Origin: JAITWN01 sp050486285
GTDB lineage: Bacteria; Pseudomonadota; Gammaproteobacteria; SZUA-140
DNA length: 64,000 nt
NCBI GenBank assembly: GCA_050486285.1
Contig: JBJHCZ010000010.1
Coordinates: forward strand, 24,643-88,642
Reading direction: 5' to 3'
Below the pieces are notes generated by a model. It was not told where the DNA came from. It did no database searches and worked only from the letters and a program-made list of their open reading frames with translations. This document shows positions 18,935-27,452 of the stretch, one piece after another. The position numbers and the translations under genes were made by a program. Numbering within the stretch: the first letter of the stretch is position 1; each line of letters begins with the position of its first letter.

Positions 18935-19584
18935 GCGGCAGCCGCCGTCGCGAGTACATCGTCATCGAGGGGCCGATCGGCGTCGGCAAGACCAGCCTCG
19001 CGCGCCGCCTTGCGCAGACCTTCGAATCGGAACTGCTGCTCGAGGGCGCGGCCGATAATCCTTTTCTCGAGCGGTTCTACCGCAGTCCGCGCGAGGCGGC
19101 GCTACCGACGCAGTTGTTCTTTCTGTTCCAGCGCGCCCGCCAGATGCAGGCGCTGCGCCAGGGCGACATCTTCAATCCGGTGCGGGTATCGGATTTCCTG
19201 ATGGAGAAGGACCGGCTGTTCGCGAGCCTGACGCTCGATGACGAGGAGCTCAAGCTCTATGACCAGGTCTACGCGCAGATGACGATCGACGTGCCGGTGC
19301 CGGATCTCGTCGTCTACCTGCAGGCGCCGGCGGAGGTGCTGATGCGGCGCATACGCGGCCGCGGCATCGCCTACGAACAGCTGATCGACCAGGAATATCT
19401 CACGCGCATCGTCGATGCCTATGCGCGCCTGTTCCACTACTACGACGCATCGCCGCTGCTGATCGTCAACGCCACCGAGATCGATCTCGTCAACAACGAG
19501 CAGGACTACGAGGCGCTGGTCGATCGCATCTGCGGCATCCACAGCGGGCGACATTATTTCAATCCGATGTCGCTGGCGCTGTAG
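18931..19584 (+). CDS. deoxynucleoside kinase family protein
   Basis: A 217-residue P-loop kinase of the deoxyguanosine/deoxyadenosine kinase family. The nucleotide-binding loop IEGPIGVGKTSLARRLA is at residues 12-28. The substrate-side motif QLFFLFQRARQMQAL, the DRLF segment and the LID-type Arg pair (MRRIRGRG) are all present. The ATG overlaps the folK stop. Proteins of this type sit between folK and panB in many Gammaproteobacteria. Their in vivo substrate is not settled; nucleoside salvage is likely. Confidence 0.88.
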   Translation: MSGSRRREYIVIEGPIGVGKTSLARRLAQTFESELLLEGAADNPFLERFYRSPREAALPTQLFFLFQRARQMQALRQGDIFNPVRVSDFLMEKDRLFASLTLDDEELKLYDQVYAQMTIDVPVPDLVVYLQAPAEVLMRRIRGRGIAYEQLIDQEYLTRIVDAYARLFHYYDASPLLIVNATEIDLVNNEQDYEALVDRICGIHSGRHYFNPMSLAL

Positions 19585-19609
19585 CGTCGCGGCGCCGCGC
19601 GGTGAGGCC

Positions 19610-20428
19610 ATGAGCGCACATCCCCCCGAAGCCCCCGAGATCACGATCCGGACGCTGCGCGACATGAAGGCGCGTGGCGAGAAGTTCGCGTGCCTGACGG
19701 CCTATGATGCGAGCTTCGCGCAACTCCTCGAGGCGGCCGGGGTCGAGGTGCTGCTGGTCGGCGATTCGCTCGGCATGGTGATCCAGGGCCGCGAGACGAC
19801 GTTACCGGTGTCGCTCGCCGACATGGTCTATCACACGCGCTGCGTCGCCCGCGGCCGCCGCCGCGCGCTGATCATGACCGACATGCCGTACATGAGCGCG
19901 TCGACGCCGGCGCGCGCGCTCGGCAATGCCGCGCGCCTGCTGCAGGAGGGCGGCGCGCATATCGTCAAGATCGAGGGCGGACGCGTCATCGAAGACGCCG
20001 TCGCGCGCCTCTCCAGCAACGGGATTCCGGTCTGCGCGCACCTCGGCCTGCTGCCGCAGTCGGTGCACAAGACCGGCGGGTATCGTGTGCAGGGCCGCGC
20101 GCCGGCCGATGCGGCCGGGCTGCTCGAGGACGCTAAGCGTCTGACCGCGGCCGGCGCCGATTGCGTGCTGCTCGAATGCGTGCCGGCCGCGCTCGCCGCC
20201 GAGGTCACTCGCAGCGTCGACGTCCCGGTGATCGGCATCGGCGCCGGCGCCGGTTGCGACGGTCAGGTGCTGGTCCTGTACGACATGCTCGGCATCACGC
20301 CGGGTCGGCGGCCGCGCTTCTCCCGCGACTTTCTCGCCGGCGCCGGCGGCGTCCCGGCCGCGATCGAGGCCTATGTCGGCGCGGTCAAACGCGGCGAGTT
20401 TCCGGCCGCCGAGCATACCTTCGCCTGA
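19610..20428 (+). CDS. panB: 3-methyl-2-oxobutanoate hydroxymethyltransferase
   Basis: Transfers a hydroxymethyl group from methylene-tetrahydrofolate to ketoisovalerate, the first step to pantoate. The length of 272 residues is normal. LTAYDASFAQLLEAAGVEVLLVGDSLGMVIQG holds the Mg-binding Asp residues, and VIGIGAGAGCDGQVLVLYDMLGI is the C-terminal signature. GAGG precedes the ATG. The stop shares a base with the panC start. Confidence 0.97.
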   Translation: MSAHPPEAPEITIRTLRDMKARGEKFACLTAYDASFAQLLEAAGVEVLLVGDSLGMVIQGRETTLPVSLADMVYHTRCVARGRRRALIMTDMPYMSASTPARALGNAARLLQEGGAHIVKIEGGRVIEDAVARLSSNGIPVCAHLGLLPQSVHKTGGYRVQGRAPADAAGLLEDAKRLTAAGADCVLLECVPAALAAEVTRSVDVPVIGIGAGAGCDGQVLVLYDMLGITPGRRPRFSRDFLAGAGGVPAAIEAYVGAVKRGEFPAAEHTFA

Positions 20429-21270
20429 TGCGAACGGCAGAGACGCGCCGCGAACTCGAGGCGGCCGTCCGCGACTGGCGGTCGCGCGGCGAGATCATCG
20501 CCTTCGTGCCGACGATGGGCAACCTGCATGACGGTCACCTGCGACTCGTCGATGCCGCGCGCGCGCGCGCCGGTCGCGTCGTCGTCAGCATCTTCGTCAA
20601 TCCGCTCCAGTTCAACGATCCCGGCGATCTCGCCCGCTATCCGCGCACGCCCGGCGAGGACAGCGCGCTGCTGCATGCGCGCGGCGTCGACCTGCTGTAT
20701 CTGCCGGAGGTCGGCGAGATCTACCCGCGCGGCGTCGATGCAGGTACCCGGATCGAGGTGCCGGGCCTGTCGGACATCCTCTGCGGCGTGCATCGGCCGG
20801 GACATTTCACCGGCGTCGCGACCGTCGTCGCGACGTTGTTCAACAGCGTGCGGCCGGATCGCGCGTTGTTCGGCATGAAGGACTACCAGCAGCTGCTGGT
20901 GATCCGCCGCATGGTCGATGATCTGGCCTTCCCGGTCGAAATCATCGCGGTGGAGACGGCGCGCGAGGCGGACGGCCTGGCGCTGAGTTCCCGCAACCGG
21001 CATCTGTCGGCGGAAGAGCGCGCGAGGGCGCCGGAGCTGTATCGCGCGTTGACGATGCTGCGGGAGCGGCTGCGCGCGGGCACGCGCGATTATCCGGCGC
21101 TCGAGGCGCTGGGTCGCGAGCGCCTTGAAATGGCGGGATTTCGCCCCGATTACCTCAGTATCCGGCGTCTCGATGATCTGGCGCCGCCCGGTCCGGACCC
21201 GGCCCCCCTGATCGTGCTGGCCGCCGCCTGGATCGGCGAGACGCGCCTGATCGACAATGTGCCGGTATGA
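20428..21270 (+). CDS. panC: pantothenate synthetase
   Basis: Joins pantoate and beta-alanine with ATP to give pantothenate. The ATG lies within the panB stop (TGATG), giving 280 residues. The HxGH-type motif VPTMGNLHDGHLRLV, SIFVNPLQFNDPGDLARYPRT and the GVATVV...LFGMKDYQQ segments are complete, and SSRN corresponds to the KMSKS-like loop. It is translationally coupled to panB. panD follows after 94 bases with its own likely promoter. Confidence 0.97.
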   Translation: MRTAETRRELEAAVRDWRSRGEIIAFVPTMGNLHDGHLRLVDAARARAGRVVVSIFVNPLQFNDPGDLARYPRTPGEDSALLHARGVDLLYLPEVGEIYPRGVDAGTRIEVPGLSDILCGVHRPGHFTGVATVVATLFNSVRPDRALFGMKDYQQLLVIRRMVDDLAFPVEIIAVETAREADGLALSSRNRHLSAEERARAPELYRALTMLRERLRAGTRDYPALEALGRERLEMAGFRPDYLSIRRLDDLAPPGPDPAPLIVLAAAWIGETRLIDNVPV

Positions 21271-21364
21271 AGGTCCGCGGAGATCCTCGGGTTTTTCTCC
21301 GGGTTCCGGGATGCTAGAATCGCGGTCTGCCGGAGATCGTCGGCGAAACGGGATGAGAGCCTGA

Positions 21365-21745
21365 ATGCAACGTACCTTACTGAAGGCCAAGCTGCACCGC
21401 GCGCGGGTGACCCATGCGGAGCTCGACTACGAGGGTTCGATGGCGATCGACGAGAACCTGCTCGAGGCGGCCGGCATCCTGGAGTTCGAGCAGATCCACG
21501 TCTACAACATCGCCAACGGCGAGCGTTTCGTGACCTACGCGATCCCGGCCCAGCGCGGCTCGGGCATCGTCTCGGTCAACGGCGCGGCCGCCCACAAGGC
21601 CAGCCCCGGCGACCGCGTCATCATCTGCATCTACGCGACCCTGAACCAGCAGGAAGCCGCGGCCCACAAGCCGACGCTGGTCTACGTCGACGAAGACAAC
21701 CGCATCACCCACCGTCGCAACCACATCCCCCGCCAGGTCGCCTGA
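21365..21745 (+). CDS. panD: aspartate 1-decarboxylase proenzyme
   Basis: Makes beta-alanine from aspartate for pantothenate synthesis. The 126-residue proenzyme should self-cleave between Gly24 and Ser25 (ELDYEGSMAID), leaving a pyruvoyl group on Ser25. Lys9 and the conserved IANGERFVTYAI and NGAAAHKASPGDRVIICIYA segments are present. A TAGAAT at 21315-21320 could be its -10 box. The stop codon directly touches the long hairpin element at 21746. Confidence 0.97.
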   Translation: MQRTLLKAKLHRARVTHAELDYEGSMAIDENLLEAAGILEFEQIHVYNIANGERFVTYAIPAQRGSGIVSVNGAAAHKASPGDRVIICIYATLNQQEAAAHKPTLVYVDEDNRITHRRNHIPRQVA

Positions 21746-21890
21746 CCTGCTGTCGAAGCGGTCTCCCCCCGGGGCTTTCTGCAGCGAAGTCAAGCGCAGC
21801 CTCGCCGGAGCCCGAAGGGTGCCGCGCAGCGGCAGCGAGGCGAGCCATTCGCGGAGGAAAGCCCCGGGGGGAGACCGCTTCGACAGCAGG
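21746..21890. repeat. hairpin repeat, family A copy 1
   Basis: Two perfectly complementary 34-bp arms (21746-21779 and 21857-21890) enclose a core of about 76 bp (21781-21856). That core recurs near the window end with one change. The core itself contains the hairpin TGCCGC-GCA-GCGGCA (21820-21834). The element fills the whole gap between the convergent panD and ppc genes, touching both stop codons. It could end transcription from both sides, but neither arm is followed by a U-run. Confidence 0.85.
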
Positions 21891-24755
21891 CTAACCGGTG
21901 TTGCGCATGCCGGCCGCGATCGCATTGATCGATCGCAGCAGCGGATCGAGCCAGGTGTTGCGCTCTTCTTCACTCAACTGCGGGTCGCGATAGCGCTGCA
22001 GCAGCGTGATCTGGATGTGACTCAAGGGGTCGAGATAGGGATTGCGGCGGCTCAACGACAGCGCCAGCACCGGGTTTTCCTCGATCAGCCGCCGCGCGCC
22101 GGCAGCCTTCAGCGTCTGCTGCACGGTCCAGTGGTATTCGCTGTGGATGCGGCTGAAGATCTGCGTCGCCAGCCCGTGATCACTGCACAGCTCCGCGTAT
22201 TCACGCGCGATGTTCATGTCGGCCTTGAACAGCGACATCTGGGTGTTGCTGAGCAGTGCGCGGAAGAACGGCCAGTGGCGGTGCATGTCGTGCAGGGCCT
22301 CGAGCCGGTTCGCGTCGCTGCCGGACCACGCGTGCAGCGCGGTGCCGATGCCGTACCATGCCGGGATCGTGTGGCGTGACTGCGCCCAGCCGAATACCCA
22401 GGGAATTGCGCGTATCGAACTCTTCGTGCGATCGGTCTTGCGCCGGTGGCTCGGACGCGAGCCGATGTTCAGCATGCCGATCTCGGTGACCGGCGTCGCC
22501 TCGTAGAAGTAATCGAGGAAGTTCGGCGTCTCGTCGACGAGGCCGCGATAGGCAGACTCGCCGGCCTCCGCGATCTCCTGCATCGCCGCCAGGTGGCGCG
22601 GGTCGACCCGCGGCGTCTCCGCGACCAGGCCCTTGCTGGCCTTCATCAGGCCGGTGATGCCGACGCCGAGTTCGTAGATCGCGGTCTCCTTGTGGCTGTA
22701 CTTGTAGGAGACCATCTCGCCCTGTTCGGTGAACTTGATGCGGCCCTGCACGGTGCCGGGCGGCTGCGCGAGGATCGCCTCGTGGGTCGGGCCGCCGCCG
22801 CGGCCGATGGTGCCGCCGCGGCCGTGGAACAGGCAGCAGCCGACGCCGCGCTGCTCGGTCAGGTTCGCGATCGCGATCTGCGCCTTGTACAGCGACCAGG
22901 CCGATGCGAGGATGCCGCCGTCCTTGCAGGAATCGGAGTAGCCGAGCATGATCTCCTGCTGGTTGCCGGAGGCGCGCAGCAGATCCAGATAGATATTGCA
23001 GTCGAGCAGGTCGCTCATGACCGGCTCGATGCGATTCAGGTCGTCGATGGTCTCGAACAGCGGCGAGACGCGCAGGTGACAGTAGCGCTCGCCGTTGGGC
23101 GTGCGGCCGAGCAGTCCGGCCTGGCGCGCGAGGAAGATCACTTCCATGACGTGACTCGCGCTGTGCGTCATAGAGATCACATAGCTGCCGAAGGCGTCCC
23201 GGCTGATTTCGCGGTGCATCTTCGCCATGACCTCGAAGACGGCCAGCGTCTCGAGCGTCGGTTCCGACAGCAGCGAGGCATCGCGCGCGAGCGGCGCCTT
23301 CTCGACGAGATCGCACAGCAGCTCGAGGCGGCGGGTCTCGTCGAGTTCCAGGTAATTGATGCCGCCGGCGGACACCGACAGCAGCTCGGCGACCGCCTCG
23401 GTGTGGCGCGAGGATTCCTGGCGCACATCGAGATGGGCGAGGAAGAAGCCGAAGGTCTCGACGAGGCGGATCAGGTCTTTCAGGCTGAGATCGGCAACCG
23501 CGCCGTCGCCGTGCGAGACCAGCGATTCGCGGATCAGATAGAGCTCGTGCAGGAACTCGTCGGAAGAGCGGTAGGCGCCTTCCGGCATCGCCGACTTGCG
23601 GTCGCCCTGCAGCCGCCGGCGCTGGTGATCCAGCATCTGCTGCAACCGCCAGCGCATGATGTAGAGCTTGCGGCGATAGGGTTCGTGGCGGAAGCGGTCG
23701 GCGCCGTAATCGAGCGCATCCTCGGCGTAGCGGTCGTCGCGCCGCAGACTCGCCATGAAGGCATCGGTCGGCGTGCACAGCAGCTTGGATTGCGTCAGCT
23801 CGTGGCCGAGCGCGGTGACGCGCGGCAGGTATTCCTTCAGCGCCGCGACCGCATGCATGCGCACCGCCATCTCGGTGATCTCGGGCGTGACGCCCGGGTT
23901 GCCGTCGCGGTCGCCGCCGACCCAGGAACCGAAGCGCAGGAAACTCGGCAGCGTGATCGCCTGGGCGGGTGGGAGTTGCGGGCCATAGACGCGGTCGATC
24001 GCGCGCTCGAACTCGCGGTACATCGCCGGCACGGCCTGGAACAGGCTGTCCTGGAAATAATAGATACAGTGGCGGATCTCGCCGGCGACGTTGGGCTTCT
24101 GCACCCGCACCTCGTCGGTCTTCCACAGCGTCTGGATCCAGATCTCGAGCAGATGGAGGATCTCGTCGCGTTCCTCGCGCGACAGCGTCGGGTCGTCGAG
24201 CTGCTGGCTGGTGACGAAGATCCTGCGCAGCGCCTCCATGATCGTATGCCGCTTGGCCTCGGTCGGATGCGCGGTGATGACCGGGTTGTAGTTCATGTGG
24301 TCGAGCACGGTCTGCAACTGGGCCGGACTGACGCCTTCGTTGCGGAACTCGATCAGCGCCTCGTCGAAGGAACCGGTCCAGAGACCGCCGCCTTCGGCAC
24401 GGCGCTGGCGGCGGCGGAGCTGGTGCTGGTGCGCCTCCTCGGCGAGATTGACGAGGCTGAAGTAGGTGCTGAACGCGCGCACGACGTGGGTCATGATCTC
24501 GGGGTCGAGTCCGCGGATCAGGCGACCGAGGCGCAGGCGGAGACTCGGCGAGTCCTGCTTGTGCAGGCGGATGTAACCCTTGCGCAGCGTCTCGACGGCA
24601 ACGAACACGCGACCGCCGGCCTGCGATCGCAGGACGTTGCCGAGGAGGTTGCCGAACAGCTTGACGCGCGCGCGCAGTTTCTTGTCGTTGGCGGCGGTGA
24701 TCTTCTCCGCTTCGGAGAGTTTCGGCGCCGCCTTTCTGGCGCTGGCTTTTTTCAT
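21891..24755 (-). CDS. ppc: phosphoenolpyruvate carboxylase
   Basis: Adds bicarbonate to PEP to give oxaloacetate. The ATG at 24755 gives 954 residues, normal for the family. The catalytic His is in VITAHPTEAKRHT, the loop FHGRGGTIGRGGGPTH is present, and GYSDSCKDGG carries the active-site Lys. The chain ends RNTG, close to the usual C-terminal QNTG. A basic Ala/Lys-rich leader precedes the conserved part. It lies downstream of glgA, 20 bases away. The carbonic anhydrase at 30.6-31.2 kb could supply its bicarbonate. Confidence 0.97.
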   Translation of the reverse strand: MKKASARKAAPKLSEAEKITAANDKKLRARVKLFGNLLGNVLRSQAGGRVFVAVETLRKGYIRLHKQDSPSLRLRLGRLIRGLDPEIMTHVVRAFSTYFSLVNLAEEAHQHQLRRRQRRAEGGGLWTGSFDEALIEFRNEGVSPAQLQTVLDHMNYNPVITAHPTEAKRHTIMEALRRIFVTSQQLDDPTLSREERDEILHLLEIWIQTLWKTDEVRVQKPNVAGEIRHCIYYFQDSLFQAVPAMYREFERAIDRVYGPQLPPAQAITLPSFLRFGSWVGGDRDGNPGVTPEITEMAVRMHAVAALKEYLPRVTALGHELTQSKLLCTPTDAFMASLRRDDRYAEDALDYGADRFRHEPYRRKLYIMRWRLQQMLDHQRRRLQGDRKSAMPEGAYRSSDEFLHELYLIRESLVSHGDGAVADLSLKDLIRLVETFGFFLAHLDVRQESSRHTEAVAELLSVSAGGINYLELDETRRLELLCDLVEKAPLARDASLLSEPTLETLAVFEVMAKMHREISRDAFGSYVISMTHSASHVMEVIFLARQAGLLGRTPNGERYCHLRVSPLFETIDDLNRIEPVMSDLLDCNIYLDLLRASGNQQEIMLGYSDSCKDGGILASAWSLYKAQIAIANLTEQRGVGCCLFHGRGGTIGRGGGPTHEAILAQPPGTVQGRIKFTEQGEMVSYKYSHKETAIYELGVGITGLMKASKGLVAETPRVDPRHLAAMQEIAEAGESAYRGLVDETPNFLDYFYEATPVTEIGMLNIGSRPSHRRKTDRTKSSIRAIPWVFGWAQSRHTIPAWYGIGTALHAWSGSDANRLEALHDMHRHWPFFRALLSNTQMSLFKADMNIAREYAELCSDHGLATQIFSRIHSEYHWTVQQTLKAAGARRLIEENPVLALSLSRRNPYLDPLSHIQITLLQRYRDPQLSEEERNTWLDPLLRSINAIAAGMRNTG

Positions 24756-24775
24756 GACCGGGGAATTATAGCCGA

Positions 24776-26251
24776 TCAGCCGGCGTTTACCCCGTTCGCA
24801 TGCGCGGCGGCCGTGCGGTAGAGTTCGAGATAGCGGCGGGCGCTCTGCCGCCAGCCGAAATCCTGCTGCATTCCCTGAAATATCAGTCGCTTCCACGCCT
24901 TCGGGTGGCGGTAGCAGGCAAGCGCCCGCTGCAAGGCCGCGCGCAGGTGTTCGGGATCGGGGTCGTTGAAGACATAACCGGTCGCGATGCCGCTTTCGAG
25001 CGCCCGGTCGTCGGCATCGATGACGGTGTCGGCGAGCCCGCCGGTGCGGCTGACGACCGGGACCGCGCCGTAGCGCAGGCTGTAGATCTGGTTGAGCCCG
25101 CAGGGCTCGAAGCGGGAAGGCATCACGAAGATGTCGGCACCGGCCTCGATCCGGTGGGCGAGGCCTTCGTCGTAGCCGATGTGCACGCCGATGCGTTCCG
25201 GCCAGCGCTCGGCCGCCGCCAACAGGCGTTCCTCGAGCGCGCGGTCGCCGCTGCCGAGCACGACGAGTTGCGCCTGCTGTTCCATCAGCCAGGGCAGGAG
25301 GTCGAGCATCAGGTCGACGCCTTTCTGTTCGACCAGGCGGCCGATCATTCCTAACAGCGGAATCTTCCTGTTCTGGGGCAGTCCGAAGTCGGCCTGCAAC
25401 GCGGTCTTGTTGGCGAGCTTGCCGGACAGCGTCCAGGCATTGTAGCGACGGGGCAGGTGAGGGTCGCGCGCCGGATTCCACTGGCGATAGTCGACGCCGT
25501 TGAGGATACCGACGAGGCGGTCGGCGCGATGGCGGAGCAGCGCATCGAGTCCGCAGCCGAAGGCGGGCGTCTGGATCTCGCTCGCATAGCGCGGGCTCAC
25601 CGTGCTCAGCATGTCCGCGAACGCGATGCCGCCCTTGATGAACGACAGCTTGCCGTAGTATTCGAGTCCGTGCATCGACCACAGCGCTTCCGGCAGACCG
25701 AGACGGGCGTAGGTCTCGGCGGGGAACAGGCCCTGGTAGGACAGGTTGTGGATCGTGAACACCGTCGCCGGGCGCGCGGGCGCCAGGGACAACAGCGCGG
25801 GGACCAGGCCGCACTGCCAGTCGTTGCCGTGCACGAGGTCGGGGCGCCAGTCGATGCCGGCGTCGCCGAGCGCGACGGCGGCGACCGCGCGCGCAAACAG
25901 CGCGAAGCGTTCGGCGTTATCGGGCCAGTCGCTACCCTGCGGCGTGCCGTAGGGGCCGCCGTCGCGATCGAAATGCCGCGGGGAATCGACCAGCCAGAAC
26001 CTGACCGAGCTGCCTGGCAGGCGGGCCTCCAGCAGGCGCACGCCTTGCTCGCCGTCGAGGTTGAGGGTTGCGATCGGCTCGGCATCACGGAGCCGGCCGA
26101 GCGCTTCCCGGTACGCCGGCATGATGACGCGGACGTCGCGCCGCAGGTTCTTGAGCGCGACCGGCAGGCTGCCGGAGACGTCGGCGAGTCCGCCGGTCTT
26201 GATCAGCGGGTGGACTTCACTGCTTGCAAACAGTATTCGTTCAATACTCAT
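24776..26251 (-). CDS. glgA: glycogen synthase (ADP-glucose)
   Basis: A 491-residue GT5 glycosyltransferase that extends alpha-1,4-glucan from ADP-glucose. The N-terminal KTGGLADVSGSLPVAL binds ADP-glucose, GNDWQCGLVPALL lies in the first Rossmann domain, and the C-terminal domain holds MPSRFEPCGLNQIYSLRYGAVPVV with the catalytic Glu. No other glycogen genes are in the window. It is the first gene of a glgA-ppc minus-strand pair and is divergent from gnd across a 272-bp AT-richer gap. Confidence 0.96.
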   Translation of the reverse strand: MSIERILFASSEVHPLIKTGGLADVSGSLPVALKNLRRDVRVIMPAYREALGRLRDAEPIATLNLDGEQGVRLLEARLPGSSVRFWLVDSPRHFDRDGGPYGTPQGSDWPDNAERFALFARAVAAVALGDAGIDWRPDLVHGNDWQCGLVPALLSLAPARPATVFTIHNLSYQGLFPAETYARLGLPEALWSMHGLEYYGKLSFIKGGIAFADMLSTVSPRYASEIQTPAFGCGLDALLRHRADRLVGILNGVDYRQWNPARDPHLPRRYNAWTLSGKLANKTALQADFGLPQNRKIPLLGMIGRLVEQKGVDLMLDLLPWLMEQQAQLVVLGSGDRALEERLLAAAERWPERIGVHIGYDEGLAHRIEAGADIFVMPSRFEPCGLNQIYSLRYGAVPVVSRTGGLADTVIDADDRALESGIATGYVFNDPDPEHLRAALQRALACYRHPKAWKRLIFQGMQQDFGWRQSARRYLELYRTAAAHANGVNAG

Positions 26252-26523
26252 CGATTCGACAGCCGGGGGGAGGGCAGGGCAGGCGCCGGATTGTCCGCAC
26301 CCGGCGCAGGCTTACTTAATAAAATGCTGCAAGCGTCGATATGCCCCATAGGCCGTTTCTATTATCCCCGGATTGCAGGTAACATACGAACGCACTGGAA
26401 TAAAGGCGTGGACGAATCGATCCGGGACGATCGCGAATATGGATTCAGTTATCCCATATATCGATAGAGAGTTCAATTGTCGGCGGAGTACCGCCGGCAT
26501 AATCAATCAGAGGTAGCGGATTC

Positions 26524-27444
26524 ATGAAAGTGGGAATGATAGGTCTCGGCAAGATGGGCGCCAACATGGTGCGCCGTCTGAGTCGCGCCGGCGTCGGTGT
26601 GGTCGGGCATGCACCGACCCCCGAGGTGCGTCAGGCGCTGGCCGAGGAAACCGGCATGTTCGCCGCGCCGACCGTCGTTGGCCTGATCAAGAAACTCGAT
26701 TCGCCGCGCATCGTCTGGGTGATGGTGCCGAGCGGCGATGCGACCGAGCGCGTCATGAAGGATCTCGAGGGCCGTCTGTCTTCCGGTGACATCGTCGTCG
26801 ACGGCGGCAATTCCAATTACAAGGATACGCAACGTCGCGGCGCGATGCTGGCGCAGTCCGGCATCGGCCTCGTCGATGTCGGTACCTCCGGCGGCATCTG
26901 GGGGCTGGAGAACGGTTACTGCATGATGGTCGGCGGCGAGAAGGAGCATGTGAAGGTGGTGCAGCCGCTGCTCGAGGTGCTGGCGCCGGCCCCCGATCGC
27001 GGCTGGGGCCACGTCGGTCCGCGCGGCGCCGGGCACTTCACCAAGATGATCCATAACGGCATCGAGTACGGCGCGATGCAGGCCTATGCCGAAGGCTTCG
27101 CACTGCTGCACGGCAAGAAGGAGTTCTCGCTGGATCTGGCGAAGATCTCCGAGATGTGGCGCCATGGCTCGGTGATCCGCAGCTGGCTGCTCGACCTTAC
27201 CGCCGATGCGCTGGCCAGGAACCAGAAGCTCGACGATGTGCCGCCTTTTGTCGCCGATTCCGGCGAGGGGCGCTGGACCGTCGTCGAGGCAGTGAGCCAG
27301 GGTGTACCGGTGCCGGTGATCAGCATGGCCCTGCAGATGCGCTTCGCGAGCCAGGACGACAACAGCTACACCAACCGCATGCTGGCGGTGATGCGCAATG
27401 CCTTCGGCGGCCATGCGCTGGGCGGGGACGCGGACAAGGGCTGA
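26524..27444 (+). CDS. gnd: 6-phosphogluconate dehydrogenase, short form (decarboxylating)
   Basis: Oxidises and decarboxylates 6-phosphogluconate to ribulose 5-phosphate. The protein has 306 residues, the short GntZ/YqeC-like class rather than the 470-residue classical Gnd. The Rossmann motif GLGKMGANMVRRL opens the chain. The substrate motif DGGNSNYKDT and the catalytic KMIHNGIEYG are intact. AGAGG precedes the ATG. zwf follows after 8 bases, so the two oxidative steps are co-transcribed. Confidence 0.93.
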   Translation: MKVGMIGLGKMGANMVRRLSRAGVGVVGHAPTPEVRQALAEETGMFAAPTVVGLIKKLDSPRIVWVMVPSGDATERVMKDLEGRLSSGDIVVDGGNSNYKDTQRRGAMLAQSGIGLVDVGTSGGIWGLENGYCMMVGGEKEHVKVVQPLLEVLAPAPDRGWGHVGPRGAGHFTKMIHNGIEYGAMQAYAEGFALLHGKKEFSLDLAKISEMWRHGSVIRSWLLDLTADALARNQKLDDVPPFVADSGEGRWTVVEAVSQGVPVPVISMALQMRFASQDDNSYTNRMLAVMRNAFGGHALGGDADKG

Positions 27445-27452
27445 TCATCCGG

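Noticed and set aside
24756..25814. Open frame running upstream from ppc through glgA on the same strand
   Set aside because: It is a shadow of glgA in another frame, a result of high GC; PEP carboxylase homology begins after the ATG at 24755.
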